DNA from: Kudoa neothunni
Lineage: Eukaryota; Cnidaria
Assembly (NCBI GenBank): GCA_964304625.1
Contig: OZ199840.1
Span: 9,424,001 to 9,488,000 of the forward strand
Reading direction: 5' to 3'
DNA: 64,000 nucleotides
The notes under the pieces: generated by a model
What the model saw: the letters and a program-made list of their open reading frames with translations, nothing else
What the model was told of the DNA's origin: nothing
The model's database searches: none
Program-made: the position numbers and the translations under genes
In this document: positions 1 through 12,800 of the stretch, piece after piece
How positions within the stretch are numbered: position 1 is the first letter of the stretch
Layout: the number at the start of each line of letters is the position of its first letter

Positions 1-1971
1 CATTTCTGTGAAGGAATGTACCAATCCCGGAGTTCATTAAAAATTTGGGGGTCCGGCACCAAAACTAAATAATTTAACGTCAGTGTCGTATTTAATTTTC
101 ATCCCAAATTATTTAAATTCACTTAAAGTGCCATTTAAAACGTTGTTTTGTGATCCTGGGATATTTCCAAGTAGAATTCTGGTCCGTCTCAGAAAGTATG
201 TGCACCACTCTGTTTATGGAAGCCAAATAAATAGAAAAAGATATAGAAATGAGATAGAAGAAAATTTACGAAAATTGATTTTTATTACACAAATTATTAT
301 CTCGGCCCACATAAACTTTAGTGCACACTTTCTTAAAAACGCGTAAAAATCGCGTCAATATCAACCCAAATATTTTAAATAATAAGACGGAACAAAAATA
401 CACTTCTTACATTGAATTTAATCACGGAAAATGAAACTTAGCGGACGATTTCAATGAAATCTACGGACACAGTATCTCCATTATAATATTTTAATAAATG
501 TAATTTTAACGTTCTTAACCAATTCGGTATTCTTTAAAAATATATAGATCTTTTCTACACATCGAACACTATTAATAGAACCTTCAAAATGTGTTTATCA
601 AGTCAAATACGTTAAAACTCCATAAATAAGGAGTGTATCTACACGGACATCTAAATTTACACCCCAAATTTACATATTAAGTCAGAATGCGGCAGTTAAT
701 CAACATTTGATAGAGCACATAAAGGGAAAAATTAACCTCAACCAACCATCAGCAGGTGTTAATCCTATTGTTGAATTCAAGTAATCCGTTTAACAAACAT
801 TGAATCGACAAAATACCCATTTTCTTAACACAGCTGGGAACATTTGGTAGTATAAAAACGATTCAAAGATTTTTTGAAACATTAGGATTTTTAAAAAATC
901 ACATAAATGTCTTTCTATAAGGAAAAAATTTTTGACGCACATGCGTACTTGCTAGCACACACATGGACACTTCAGCTTTATACGTATAGTAGATAGATTT
1001 AAACTTATAATTTGGTCATCATGTCTAACAAGGGGGTCATATATTTATATCATAGGCATATCTTTACTTAAAATTAAATTATAATGAATTGATACATGTT
1101 TATCAAACATATGTATACATCGTATTAAATTAATGGAAAATCTAAAAATTATGACAAATAAATGGTAAAACATTCACCGAATGTCGCTGATTCGGATTCC
1201 CAAACATTACGAATGATGTTTGTAGAAAAAAATTACATTCAGCATCATTTTTTTAAATTAATTAACGATAGACATAATTCTCTTTAAATGAATTATTAGT
1301 AACGACGTTTATAATAAATCCGACTTTAGCAATATTTAGAGCCTTGTTCCAATGCTATAATACAATTTTTTTCCTGACTCATTTATCTAACCCGGACGCC
1401 CAATAGGGAAGTCGTGGATTAAACGGATCCGTTGCGTTAGCCAGTGCTTATTTCATCCCACCGCAATAATACAAAAAGCGATATACACAGTAGTAACATT
1501 AAAATTGTAATTAATTAAAAAGGAAAATAATTTTTAAAAAAGAGATTTAATATTGTTTCTAAAACATTAATAATTTAATTATATTTTTTATCAAGGAAAA
1601 TTTCCCTCGGAACTATCCCTTTCCTGGCACAGTTGGATACAAACCCGACATAATTTATACTCTATTTTTGTACATTTGATAAAAAAAGTAAATTAATCTA
1701 AATTTTAGATAGATACAGTTTTAACAATTTATGTTTTGTTTGTTACCGAGGATGTTAGGTTAAAACAAAGTTATTTTCATTAAATAAATGTACATTGTGT
1801 TCCATCATTCTCACGGTGTTAAAAAATTGAATATATAATATTATTAAAGTATATGATCGACATGTTTAGCTAATTGAAAATTTCTTTAATCTTATTCACG
1901 TATTAACTGTTCGCCTATTCTTTATATACGATAATTATTCCATATTCCTAATTGTTTATTACAAATTCTAT
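1..1971. other. AT-rich intergenic stretch, no gene seen
   Basis: No open frame here resembles a protein I know, and the only long frame (83-346) has no recognisable features. A short segment near 936-997 matches the left end of the Helitron-type repeats described below. The last bases before 1972 are the presumed promoter and leader of the Kunitz gene. Nothing else can be supported. Confidence 0.5.
936..997 (-). repeat. Helitron-type 5' end fragment
   Basis: Read on the minus strand this segment starts with TCTATCTACTATA, then AGTGTCCATGTGTG, then ACGCATGTG. The same order of blocks opens the repeat ending at 5793 and, with divergence, those near 58813 and 59558. Only the terminal ~60 bases are shared with the copy at 3651-5793, so it is a fragment or a different subfamily. 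Confidence 0.45.
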
Positions 1972-3405
1972 ATGAAAAAAATTAATTCTCCATTTTATAC
2001 AATAATATTTATTTTATCGTTTTCTTTACGCTTGTCTGGTAATTAGTATATTTCTTGTTCAGCTCTATCCAGCTTAATAGATCCGATATTACCATCTTAT
2101 GAAAGAGATGAAGGAGACTGGCCCGTCGATGTTGTTAAAAGTATGGATAATGTCATTGACCGTTGGTTCATTGATATCAATGATGCCAAATGTAAGCCCC
2201 TAGAATACCGGGGTATCAAGGGGAATTATAACAATTTTGCATCAAAAGGACTTTGTGAAATGCATGGTACGTTGTGAATTAAAAGTTGGATTATTAATAT
2301 TCATTAAAGGTAAGTTAACTGAACGGGAAAAATTACAAGGGTGTAAAAAACACACAAACAGAAAATAAGTTCTACTTTGATCAGACAACCGCCAGGTGTA
2401 AAGAATTCAAATACAATGGGTGTGGAGGAAGTTTAAATAGATATGAAAATGCAAATGAATGTTATTTATATTGTTTAAGTACATTGCACCGACTTGAATG
2501 TCAAAAATAATGTATATTCTGCATTAGATAAAAAGAATGGAGGGCTCACTAATGCTGACGATACAAATATAAACATTCACGATAGTGAGGGGAAATATTC
2601 AGTACCGAATTCCTTAGATTGTGATTTAAAGCCAGACGTTAAAGATAGAGACCCAGGCACTGCGATTATTGCCGATACCAATAACAACAAGTGTGCGTTT
2701 GCTGCAGTCTCGATTGATTCGAATACAAGAGGAATATTCAGGACGTTTTCTGAATGTATCAACAAATGTTATCGTATACACATTAATTGAGTTCAGATTT
2801 TTAATATTTTATAGCACATAAACATGATGGGGCCGCTGATAATATAGAAGCTAAAAAAAAGAGAATCCCTGCATGTGATAGGAATCCTTATCAGGATGCC
2901 TTCACTAAGGAAGATCAAGTGATTTTCAGATACTATCATGATTTTAATGAGAAAGTATGCAAGCGAATGGAAACTGGTCAACCTAAAAATAATGAATATG
3001 TCTTTGATAAAAACAACAATAACTTTCCAACGATGGAAATGTGTCATAGTTATTGCGGCGCAGGTACGAACTTGTTCAAATCATGAGTAAAGATGATAAT
3101 GTTTGGATTAGATTTGACTTTATTGTTTAAATTTATTAATTAAAAATTTAGAAAAATACAAGAAAGAAATAAAGATTGAAGAAACCTGCATCCAACGAAA
3201 AAAAGGTGATGCCGATAATGATAATAAATTTAGAGCAACAAGATACTATTACGTAAAAAATGAACATAAATGTAAAGCATTCATATACAAAGGGTATGAT
3301 GGTAACTCAAACAATTTTAAAAGTGGGGAACAATGCAAAAAAATATGTGGAGGCCATTATAACGAAGAGAATGAGGTTACGATAGAACCTACTGCTGCCA
3401 CTTGA
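1972..3405 (+). CDS. Secreted protein with five Kunitz-like domains
   Basis: I reconstruct six exons: 1972-2038, 2063-2266, 2362-2478, 2528-2773, 2815-3063 and 3152-3405, giving about 378 residues. Exon 1 encodes a signal peptide (MKKINS, then a hydrophobic run to about residue 22). Each later exon carries one Kunitz/BPTI-like domain, recognisable from aromatic-rich strands such as RYYHD and FYFD followed by C-K-x-F and the closing C-x3-C. Domain 2 keeps NGCGGS; domains 3, 4 and 5 keep Cys 1, 3, 5 and 6 but lack Cys 2 and 4; domain 1 is the most degenerate. All introns are phase 1 and short (24, 95, 49, 41 and 88 nt). An AATAAA lies near 3472. Kunitz proteins are usually protease inhibitors or channel-blocking toxins; with the reactive-loop disulfide missing, another binding role is possible. 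The second intron's acceptor is the least certain junction. Confidence 0.82.
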
Positions 3406-3650
3406 TTAGAGGCTAAAAAGAAATCTATCTCTGTTTCCATAAACATATTGAAATATTAGTTTTCCATTCGGAATAAATATTAAATATATCTTTTCAATCT
3501 GATAAATTGAATTATATGTGTGATTTAATTTTAGCTGTCAGTAACAATATACTAAACTAGCGCAAAAGCCCCTCTTCTCGAAGACTTCCTTGCCCAGCCA
3601 AATAGACTAAAACCTGTTCCAAACTATAGCTTTTTTGATTTTTAAGTAAA

Positions 3651-5793
3651 TAACCCTAATGCCTAGCTTTGCCTGGTATTGTGATGGAAAATTTTAATTT
3701 TTAGATTTATTTTTGAATGGAGAAATTCTACATAAGATTTAATCTAAATAGCACGTTACACCATTTATATTTTATTTTTCTATTTTAACTGTTGCATTTA
3801 AAGCTTGTCATTATTTTTGCAATGTGATGATTTATAAAAAAAATTATTCCCGCACCTTCTATTCAAATTTAAATAGAGGTATTGAGAGAAAGTAATGAGT
3901 ATTTTTAAGTTTATTTTACAAATTATTGATCAAAATATAATGACCTTAATGTTATGAGCAATTTAATTACCGATTAAAGTTCATTTATTTACTAAAAAAA
4001 ATCATTAAATAATTTGAATAGGACTTTCAGTTTTTTTTTCAAAATTTTAAGATAAAAATTAATCCTTCTTGTTATAAAATTTATTATTAATCAACAAACG
4101 ATGAAAAAAATAAAATCAACCTAATATGCGTCACAAATAAAAATATTAATTGTTACTCCTTTTTTGCAAGTTTATAAAGGATGTTAATGAGGTGTTAGTA
4201 ATCTGTGAGTGATAACTTACGTATTCATTATTTTAACATAATTTCCCGATTTTTAACAAAAATACTTACTGGTCCAAAAATATACAAATTTAATTAGCAA
4301 AATACGATTAAATCTAAAATGTAAAATGTAAAGGTGTTTTTGGTTTGAAGAATTACAGTAATGCTAAAATACTTAAATATCAACTGGTTTTCTCGAAGGA
4401 GTGCACCCGTTTAAAAATAAACACACTCTTTGATTGCCCTAAAAAATTTTTTCGTATTGAATTATTCTTAGATTAACGAAAACTTTGTGAAAATATCGGT
4501 TAGATCGAATAGACCAATAATTTTTTATTATCTTACATGGCACGTATTGAGAGGGGATTGTATTTTGTGCAGAAGTAATTGTGGATATCAATTCTTAAAC
4601 TACGTATAGAATGAGGTGTCACATATTTTCATGCAGCTTTTATATCATAATGAATTATTTTTTACGAAAAGAAAATGATTGATTGATTTGAATATTAACG
4701 TTAAGGTCTGGGACAGCGAATAATTAGGTAACTAAGAACTTAAACACTATTTAAAAAATTATCTCATCAAATATAGAAACTTATCGAATTAGTTACGTCA
4801 GCTGTTTTGCAAGGGAGTTTAGGAAAATCAAAAAATGAGTAACAACTTATCCAAAGGACGAATATAGTGTCAATCCCCATCGATATATTTGATAAAAAGA
4901 AATATTCACATCTCAGGAATTCCAATAGAGAATAATTTTCATTTAAGAAGTTATCACAAAAATTTAATTATTTGAAATCACTACACACATCTCGTTGTGT
5001 TTGCGCGAAGAAACTGTCAGTGCTTATAATAATATAGATAGAACTTTATATTATTATAGTTATATAATAAATTATAATAGCAGTAGAAGCTATGGCGATA
5101 ACACTGGTAGTCTTAGTAGTCTTGAGGATTTCCGCCCAATAATGTAGTGAGCTAGCGCCGGGCCCAGCCTCTGTTCATTGGGGATTTACTACACATTCTA
5201 CATAGTTTTTAGAATGCGTATAGAGACTCAAATTATTCCAACTTTACAACAACTTATAATCTTAAATTATGTGTTTTATTTAAAATGATCATAAACTATT
5301 TTGCTTAACTATATCCATAACGCTTAAATAGAGAAAAAACATCCCAAATAACTTGTTTATGCTTCAAATTTTAAGGGAAATGCAACAACTCTTGTAAATG
5401 TGACGTTAATAGTTTTATTGTCTTAAAACCACTCCGAACAGGCATACGTAAAATTTTTAGAATATTCTATACCATAGTTAAGTGACTTTTTTCCTATATA
5501 ATGAGTAGAAAGTTCATTTTACTTAGCTATCACTCTGAAATAAACCAATATCAATATTATTCAGGTACTTTGAATCTGCTTATTGATACAGACAACCAGA
5601 AAATTCCTTACTTCTGATACCGATATGTAATATTTAAGCAATTATAATTGAATTAGTGATTTTTTGTAATAGTATCATCCTTCTAAATGTATACTAAAAG
5701 CTGTATTTAAAGAAAGTTTCTCCATGGCACATGCGTACTGCTGCAAACACGCACGGACACTTTAGCATTATCCATATCTTTATAGTAGATAGA
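3651..5793 (-). mobile_element. Helitron-type non-autonomous repeat, copy A
   Basis: This stretch matches 30359-31900 and 59558-61155 along most of its length, in inverted orientation. On the minus strand it begins TCTATCTACTATA and ends with a short hairpin around CCAGGCAAAGCTAGG followed by TTAGGGTTA. A TC start, a hairpin close to the 3' end and no inverted repeats or target duplication fit Helitrons. No Rep/helicase gene is visible, so it would need an outside source of transposase. It carries an insertion near 5030-5220 relative to the other copies, including a GC-richer segment. Family naming is inference; the repeat relationship is directly seen. Confidence 0.65.
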
Positions 5794-5969
5794 TGATTCG
5801 GTTAACTAGTGTTAACATATACGAAATAATTTTGTTTCTCATAAAATTGCTTAGTAGTCTACCCCAAGACATTTTAAAATTCCCAAATAAGTAAATTGAA
5901 CATTGGAGAAAGGCAGGGGCTATTGGCGCAGTAAAACTTAATCCTAAACGGCATTTACATTTACACATT

Positions 5970-6130
5970 TACGCAGGCGCACAAAGAATTTTTAATCTCA
6001 GCAACTCCTGTTTACAAGCTGTTACTAGATTCAATTTTTTAGGATCTGCTATATTTAGTTATCTCTGGCTCACTGCTTCGCTCTTAGGGGCCATAAATAA
6101 TTATATATAGTCAAAACTAGTTTCACCTGA
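5970..6130 (+). repeat. Dispersed repeat shared with 61785-61915
   Basis: A block containing GGATCTGCTATATTTAGTT and, further on, TAATTATATATAGTCAAAACTAG reappears with substitutions at 61785-61915 in the same orientation. The two copies differ by an insertion in the middle (CTGGCTCACTGCTTCGCTC region). It lies just outside the Helitron-type copy in the first case and close to one in the second. Class unknown; it could be the end of another non-autonomous element. Confidence 0.45.
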
Positions 6131-6831
6131 TTATCATTTACCATGCTAATAGTCACTTTTTTTTGTACTCTACATTACTTTTGTTGATCTTAATGATTTA
6201 TGATTCTTGAGTGACGCTACATACTTTCACAAACCGGCAGGTTAAATCTGATTGATATATAGGATTAAATTAATTAGTGTAGGGTTTACGAAAATCTATA
6301 TGACATGAAAAGTTAACATTCCAATAGAAAGCATGATGAAAAGCAAAGATAAACCATATTAAAACGATAAAAACCTTGATTAAATTTTAGGTTTTCACTG
6401 GCAGTATGTTGAGATCTCTTTTTCCAAATTAACGATAGATTTTCAAACTAGTCTTAAAAAGTTTCCTATTTTGAGAGAGGTTTTAAATTTTGTTGTTAAT
6501 ATTTTGTGAAATATTTGAGTAAAAATTAACAACAGCAAAAGTCGTAGTTTATTGGACGATGGCGATATTACGAGAAAAAATAATTATGAGCGAAGCTAGA
6601 AAAATTTTAATTATTCTGTATTATAGGATTGAATGGATTATATTCTTTTATTTTATAAACCTCTAATAAAACTACTTGAGACTGCAACGACCAATTAATT
6701 GCATGATAAATAAAAATATTTGATTAACTTTATGTTGATGATTAAAATTAAATTTTAATTATATAAACAACAAAGAAACTAACAAAGAAAATATTTTCAC
6801 ATACAAATACAAAAATAAAGACACTAAAACG
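6131..6831. other. AT-rich gap, nothing recognised
   Basis: No coding potential or structured repeat was found between the dispersed repeat and the mS23 gene. The part next to 6832 is the 3' flank of that gene on the minus strand. Confidence 0.5.
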
Positions 6832-7155
6832 TCAGAACATCTTTTCGCCTTTCCACACATCAGCCAACAGAACATTTCGGCTGGTGGTGGATTGATTTTC
6901 CCTAAAAGAGAAAACACTCGAAACAAGTTGAGGATTTTTTTTCAAATAGTTTGAAACGTTGAAATCATTTTCTTTTAATATTTCGTCAAAGTTTCTTATA
7001 TTAACATTCTTAGTGGGAGGATCGATTGGGGGAAACAAAGGGTACAATCTAAACCAAACAGGTTTTTTCATATAGATTCTTGCTTCGAGCAAATGTTTGG
7101 TTCGTTGATAGATATCACCAAAGTACGATCGGTTGGGTTGTTTGGGCAGATTCAT
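6832..7155 (-). CDS. MRPS23: Mitochondrial ribosomal protein mS23
   Basis: This uninterrupted frame encodes 107 residues from the Met at 7155 (118 from an upstream in-frame ATG at 7188). The N-terminal half has the family signature: a G-x-I-[FY]-x-RT segment (FGDIYQRTKHLLEA), then KKPVWFRLYPLFPPIDPP, matching the EKPLWFDVYDAFPPLREP stretch I know from vertebrate MRPS23. mS23 is a metazoan small-subunit mitoribosome protein. I prefer the 7155 start because the family normally has only a few residues before the G-x-I motif; the upstream start would add a Cys/Tyr-rich dozen. The protein is shorter than vertebrate mS23 and its C-terminal third is poorly conserved. It is intronless, unlike most genes in this window. 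Confidence 0.8.
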   Translation of the reverse strand: MNLPKQPNRSYFGDIYQRTKHLLEARIYMKKPVWFRLYPLFPPIDPPTKNVNIRNFDEILKENDFNVSNYLKKNPQLVSSVFSFRENQSTTSRNVLLADVWKGEKMF

Positions 7156-7188
7156 TTCAAAATACACGCGTGCGCAACTATATAACAA

Positions 7189-8206
7189 ATCTCACGAACA
7201 TTACATTTCCTTTATATTTGATGACTGGAATATTAACAAAAATGCAACATTTTAATTTACTCATATATATTCATTTTTGAGAAATGGATATTTCAATGAT
7301 TTTAATCGTGTTATTCAGTGAAAAATTGCAATAGTTGGTTCGAAACGTCGTGTAATAGATGGTTATTTGAGTCAAAGTTTCTTAGTTTACTAAAAATGAA
7401 ATATTAATACCCTAAGTTAGATTATTACTATGTAAAAATATCGTTAAATGAATAGTGCGATTATGCGCGCGCACATACACAAAGACCATTGGGACTTTAT
7501 CATTTAATTTAAAAAAAAATTAAAGAACGTTTCCTCAAACTAAAAAATAATTCAAACGAATAAAAATGTAGATTCGAGAAAAAATTATTTTAGTTTCTAA
7601 AAAAATTGAATTCTCGTTTGGAGAAAAATAATTTCATGAATTACGGTATTCAAACATAAATCAGTTTGAGTTTTGGTGAACTTTTCGACAATTATAAAAT
7701 CAAACCAGCTTTTGAAACTAAAATATATTAATTTAAATGAAAAGCATGTGAATATGTAATTTAAAGTGTATTACTGATATCGAGGTTTTATAATTATGCG
7801 ACATTTGTATTATCCATATACCATTCAGTTCACAAGGAGTACTTTATTAGAGCTTATGCCACAATAATTTATGTGGGGGTAAACCAATAAAATAAAAAGC
7901 AGAAACAATTAATTTACGGATATGAATTAGGTATTATTTCAAAATCACCACTTTTTTTAAATAAACTCATAAAAAGATTTAAAACGTTTAAATTATTTAA
8001 TATGGAAATGATATAATATAGTTAATATTATATATCGGTATTCAAAGTTAGATATCTCACAATCGATTCTCAACATTCTGCATTAAAGTTTTATTGACAT
8101 TAATAATAAATCCCAAAATTATCAACTAATTTTTTCAATAATTTTTATTTAGTCAGTTATTCGTTGACTAACCAATTTTTAGGGGGTTCCAAAAATATTC
8201 ATTATA
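7189..8206. other. AT-rich gap upstream of mS23
   Basis: This holds the presumed mS23 promoter and an AT-rich spacer up to the TA that precedes the mariner-like element. I see no gene or clear repeat. Confidence 0.5.
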
Positions 8207-9708
8207 CAGTAGATAATCGATTTTCCGTACTTTTAAGTTTCTTCTCTTTTATATAATTATCCGAGTCGAAAATATTTTAGTAAATGAACAAAGTTTATTT
8301 TATGTAATTACAATTAAAAAGTCTATGGTAAAATAATTTATAAATAAATTTTTTTATAAAAAATGGATATTATCGATTTTACGTCCTTTTCGGCCCCAAC
8401 CTTAATTTTCAAAATCCTTTGCTTCAACTTATTACATACATTATTTCATGGTAAATTATTTCGACATAAAGAGAAGTTTCTTATTTTTCGATTATTTAAA
8501 AATTTGCTAATGGAAGTCGATAAATCTTTACATTTCACGATTTTGATCACATACCTATTTCAACTTTGGAAACTCGTAAAACAAGGATGTCGACTTAATT
8601 TCCTCGTGTAAATGAGTTTGGATTCATTAAAACGAAATATTCTGGAAAATGGATAGAATATTGCTTTTTACGCTATAGTTTATAATTGATTAAAAGCATT
8701 AGAGTCAAGAAAACCGATTTATTATAGACAATTAAATGTGTAAAAAAATTAGTAAAGGAATTCAATTCACAATAATTATCACTTTTAGGTGGTTCTATAG
8801 TTACAAGTCGCGCCTTAATTTAAAAATAGTTAATTGTCTCGGATGGTCATTTATGCACTCAAAACTGCTAACCTAAAGAGTAAAACAAATTGAGTGATAT
8901 TGCTGCAAGATCTTCTACCGCAGTTTTTGTACGATTTATATAAAACTATACTATTCGATCAACTAAACAATGTAGCTTATTTAATATGTACAAATTTTCG
9001 AAAGTAAACTTTTATTTACGCCTAGAATCCAATTCACATCTAGAAAAGAGGTCTAAAATGATTTATGAGATAATTTTATGCGTCCATTTCCTGAAGTTGT
9101 TAAAACAATAATTTCAATAATACTATTTACAATTTATATCTATATTTCTGTAGCTCAGCTTTTAATCATGAAACTAAATTATATAACATCATTCTTATAT
9201 TTTTTGAAAAATTCAGCGAGTTTATCACTCTCAATAAACGAATAGTTAATTTATTTTACAGAGTCCAACTACAAAAGTATTTCGATTAAAAATTACATTA
9301 ATGAAGATGATGAAGATCTAAATGCATTTCCACCAGCTTTTCATCAAGTTTTTTTAAAAATATAAACATTTTTCTTAAAATTTATAATTGTGAACTTTAT
9401 TATATTACAACGGTGGACAAACTTTTTTGGTCCGAGGGCTGTACCCATCAAAAAATAGCTTTTTGTACTGATAAAAGATGGAAAATGTTTTAAAACTCAT
9501 TCTTTATCGATTACATATGTTTTCATTCATTCAAATCGATTTTAATATTCTTCCAAATATTTTTACTTATTACAACCCTAAGTATTACTTACACAGGAAG
9601 AAATTTCCAAGTTGTATGAGCTTTTAAAATATCCCTTATTGCGAAAATTTGAAATAATTCGTCTTCTTAAGAACAACATAAAGCATTCTAATTATAACAT
9701 TTTATATA

Positions 9709-9808
9709 TGTTACCAAGGTGATTATTAGTAATCAACCGTTTAGTATTCCTAGTTCGATATATATATCGTAGCTTTTTATAATATGGCCTCTATGCATGC
9801 AGCTAACA
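9709..9808 (+). repeat. Left LTR of the Ty3/gypsy element
   Basis: This 100-bp terminal repeat has TG...CA ends and is identical by eye to 13532-13631. It contains a TATATATATCG stretch that could serve as promoter. A TGGCGC sequence starts at 9810, where the tRNA primer site is expected. Confidence 0.93.
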
Positions 9809-12800
9809 TTGGCGCAGTGGCTAAAGTGGAACCTTTTAATGGACGGAATGTTGATGCTTGGATAGCAAAACTGGAGATACTATTGCTGCATGACGGAATT
9901 CTACCTGAGAGGTGGACGTTAGAGTTGCTTGTATTATTATCGGCTGACGTATTCCAAATTGTTCAGGAGGCTGGATACACAATAAATTCATCCTACCACG
10001 AAATAAAGGCTTATTTAACAGCAAGATTTGGTGAGAAAAAAGATAGATACGTGGCACAGAGAGAATTGGTGGATTGTGTGCAGAGAGAAGGGCAAACAAT
10101 AACTGAGTTTGCGGAAGAAATCAGGAGGAAAACCCGATTGGCTCACAGCAATATCCCTGAGAATGCAAAGGAAGAGATCGCAAAAAACCAGTTCATACAT
10201 GGTTTGAGTAACAGCGAAACGAAAAGAACTTTGCTTGTGAAGGATTTTGAGTCATTCGATTTGGTATACCAATTCGCGGAACGTTTAGAATTCGCTGCGA
10301 GCAAATTTAACACCCGCGCCGAAAACGGAAGGAATGAAGTTTTGGCTATGGATTCGCAAAATATTATCCAAAGATTGATCGACCGCCTGGATGAGTTGGA
10401 AAAGACACTCGTAAAAAAGAAGAAGACGCTGAGATGCTTCAAATGTGGCCAGAAAGGACACATAAAAAACAATTGCAAACTATATAAATCTAGTGGTTTT
10501 AAATATGTGGATTTTTTATTTCTGCATTGCCATATTAATGGAAAAGATATTAGAGCATTAATTGATACAGGAGCGCAAGTTTCCTTGGTTAGTTTATCAT
10601 TTGTCAATAAGAGCGGTATTCCTCTGCTGAGGACGAAGGATGAGTTACCACTGGTGGCAGCCACAGGAAATAGACTAAATATCAAAGGAACCATAGACGT
10701 GTCACTTCAGTATAATGGGAAAGAGTGTAGACAAAAGTTATTAGTTGTCGAAAATTTGATACATGATTGTATCATTGGTCTCAATATTTTGAAAGTATGG
10801 AATTTTGAGCTTATAATTGACAGTGAACGTATATCAAATAACGTTGAGAAACCTATAATAGCTCCCGTTATCGGTAATTGTGGAATCAAGTCAATGACGA
10901 GAAAAGTAGCTGTGGTGCATAAAATTGATACAAACAATACCAAACCAATAAAAGATTTTAAAAGAAGAATACCATACCACAAAAGAAAACAAATGAATGA
11001 GATAATTAGTTCAATGCTGGAGCGTGGTATTATTGAGGAATCTAATTCGGATTGGGCTTTCAATTCTGTTTTGGTTCCAAAGAAAAATGGAAAGTGGAGA
11101 TTATGTGTTGACTATAGAAGGTTAAACGCAGTGACAGTGAAAGATTCATATCCACTTCCGAGGATTGATGATGTCATGGATACATTGGGTAATGCTAATG
11201 TATTCACGGTGTTAGATTTGAAAGATGGATACCATCACATACCTATAGATATTAAAGATAAACAAAAGACCGCATTCTATGGTGTTGATGGTTTGTATCA
11301 ATTTGTCAAGATGCCGTTTGGACTGTGCAATGCACCAGCCACTTTTCAAAGGATGATTAACCTGATTTTGAAAGAATGTATTGGTGTCTGTTGTCTTGTG
11401 TATCTTGATGATATAATTATATTCAGTAAAGATTTGGAAACTAACAAAAATGACGTGAGGAAAATTGTTACATTATTAGAGTTGTATAACTTGAAAATTA
11501 ATAACGAAAAATCAGTTTATTACAAAAGCGAAGTTACATTTTTGGGACATGTTATCAATGCTGATGGAATCAAACCAGATAAAAATAAAGTGAAAGCAAT
11601 TAAAAATTGGCCTACCCCAACGAAAATTGTTGAATTACAATGTTTCCTTGGTTTGCTTAACTATTATAGAAGATTCATTGATAAATTCTCTCAAATTTCG
11701 AATCCTCTGTGTCGTTTGTTACGGAACGACGTACCGTGGAATTGGTCGCCAGAATGTCAAAAATCATTTGATATGCTAAAAAAGAAATTAATGGAATGTG
11801 TATTGTTGGCACATCCGAATTGGAATGAATCATTTATTTTGGATACTGATGCCAGTAATCAATCTATTGGAGCAGTTTTGTCGCAAGTAATTGATGGGGA
11901 GGAGCGAGTGGTCGCTTTCGCTAGTAGATCGTTATTAGATCGAGAAAGGAATTATAGTGTTACGAGAAAAGAACTCTTGGCTCTGGTTCATTTTATAAAT
12001 CATTTCAAATTTTACCTCCATGGAAAAAAATTCTTAGCGAGAACTGACCACCATGCGTTGAAGTGGCTATTGTCTTTTAAAAAGCCAGAAGGTCAGGTAG
12101 CTAGATGGTTGGAGCATTTGAGTCAATACGAATTCGATGTTGTTTACAGAGAAGGTAAGATGCATGGAAATGCAGATGCTTTATCTCGAGTTCCTGAAAT
12201 AACCCAAGCTTTGGCTCTATCTATACAAGGATTATCAAATGATGTTATTATCAATAGACAACGCAATGACGCCATTCTGAATAAAATTATCGGCTGGATT
12301 GAGAGTAATCGAATGCCAAAGAAGGTTCCTAAAGAGTTGGATAAACGGATACAAACATTATGGCTGTTGAGGAAATGCTTACGCTTGGATAATAGTATTC
12401 TATGTAGAGAATTTGTTGACCCTAAAACAAAGGAAGTTACATTACGTGTTGTGATACCTGAAAGCTTAAAATCAATGATATTGGAGTTGGCACATGATAA
12501 TGTTACAAGTGGTCATCTAGGACATGAAAAAGTTGCCCAAAATATACGCAGAAACTATTATTGGCCATTACAAAATGTGGATATAAAAAATTGGTGTCAA
12601 TCCTGTGAAATATGCGCTCGGAGGAACCGACCCACCAGAAAGTTTGTATCAGAAATGGATACAAGTGTGTCAAGTTATCCGATGGAACGGATTGCTATTG
12701 ATATGGTTGGACCGTTACCCACTACATATAAGGGGAATCGATTCATTTGTGTAGTTCAAGATTATTTTACAAAATGGGGAGAAGCCATTCCTATGAAGGA

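Noticed and set aside
9836-11063. Several minus-strand frames of 60-180 codons inside the Ty3/gypsy element
   Set aside because: They lie opposite the Gag-Pol frame and show no domain; they are shadows of strong coding sequence.
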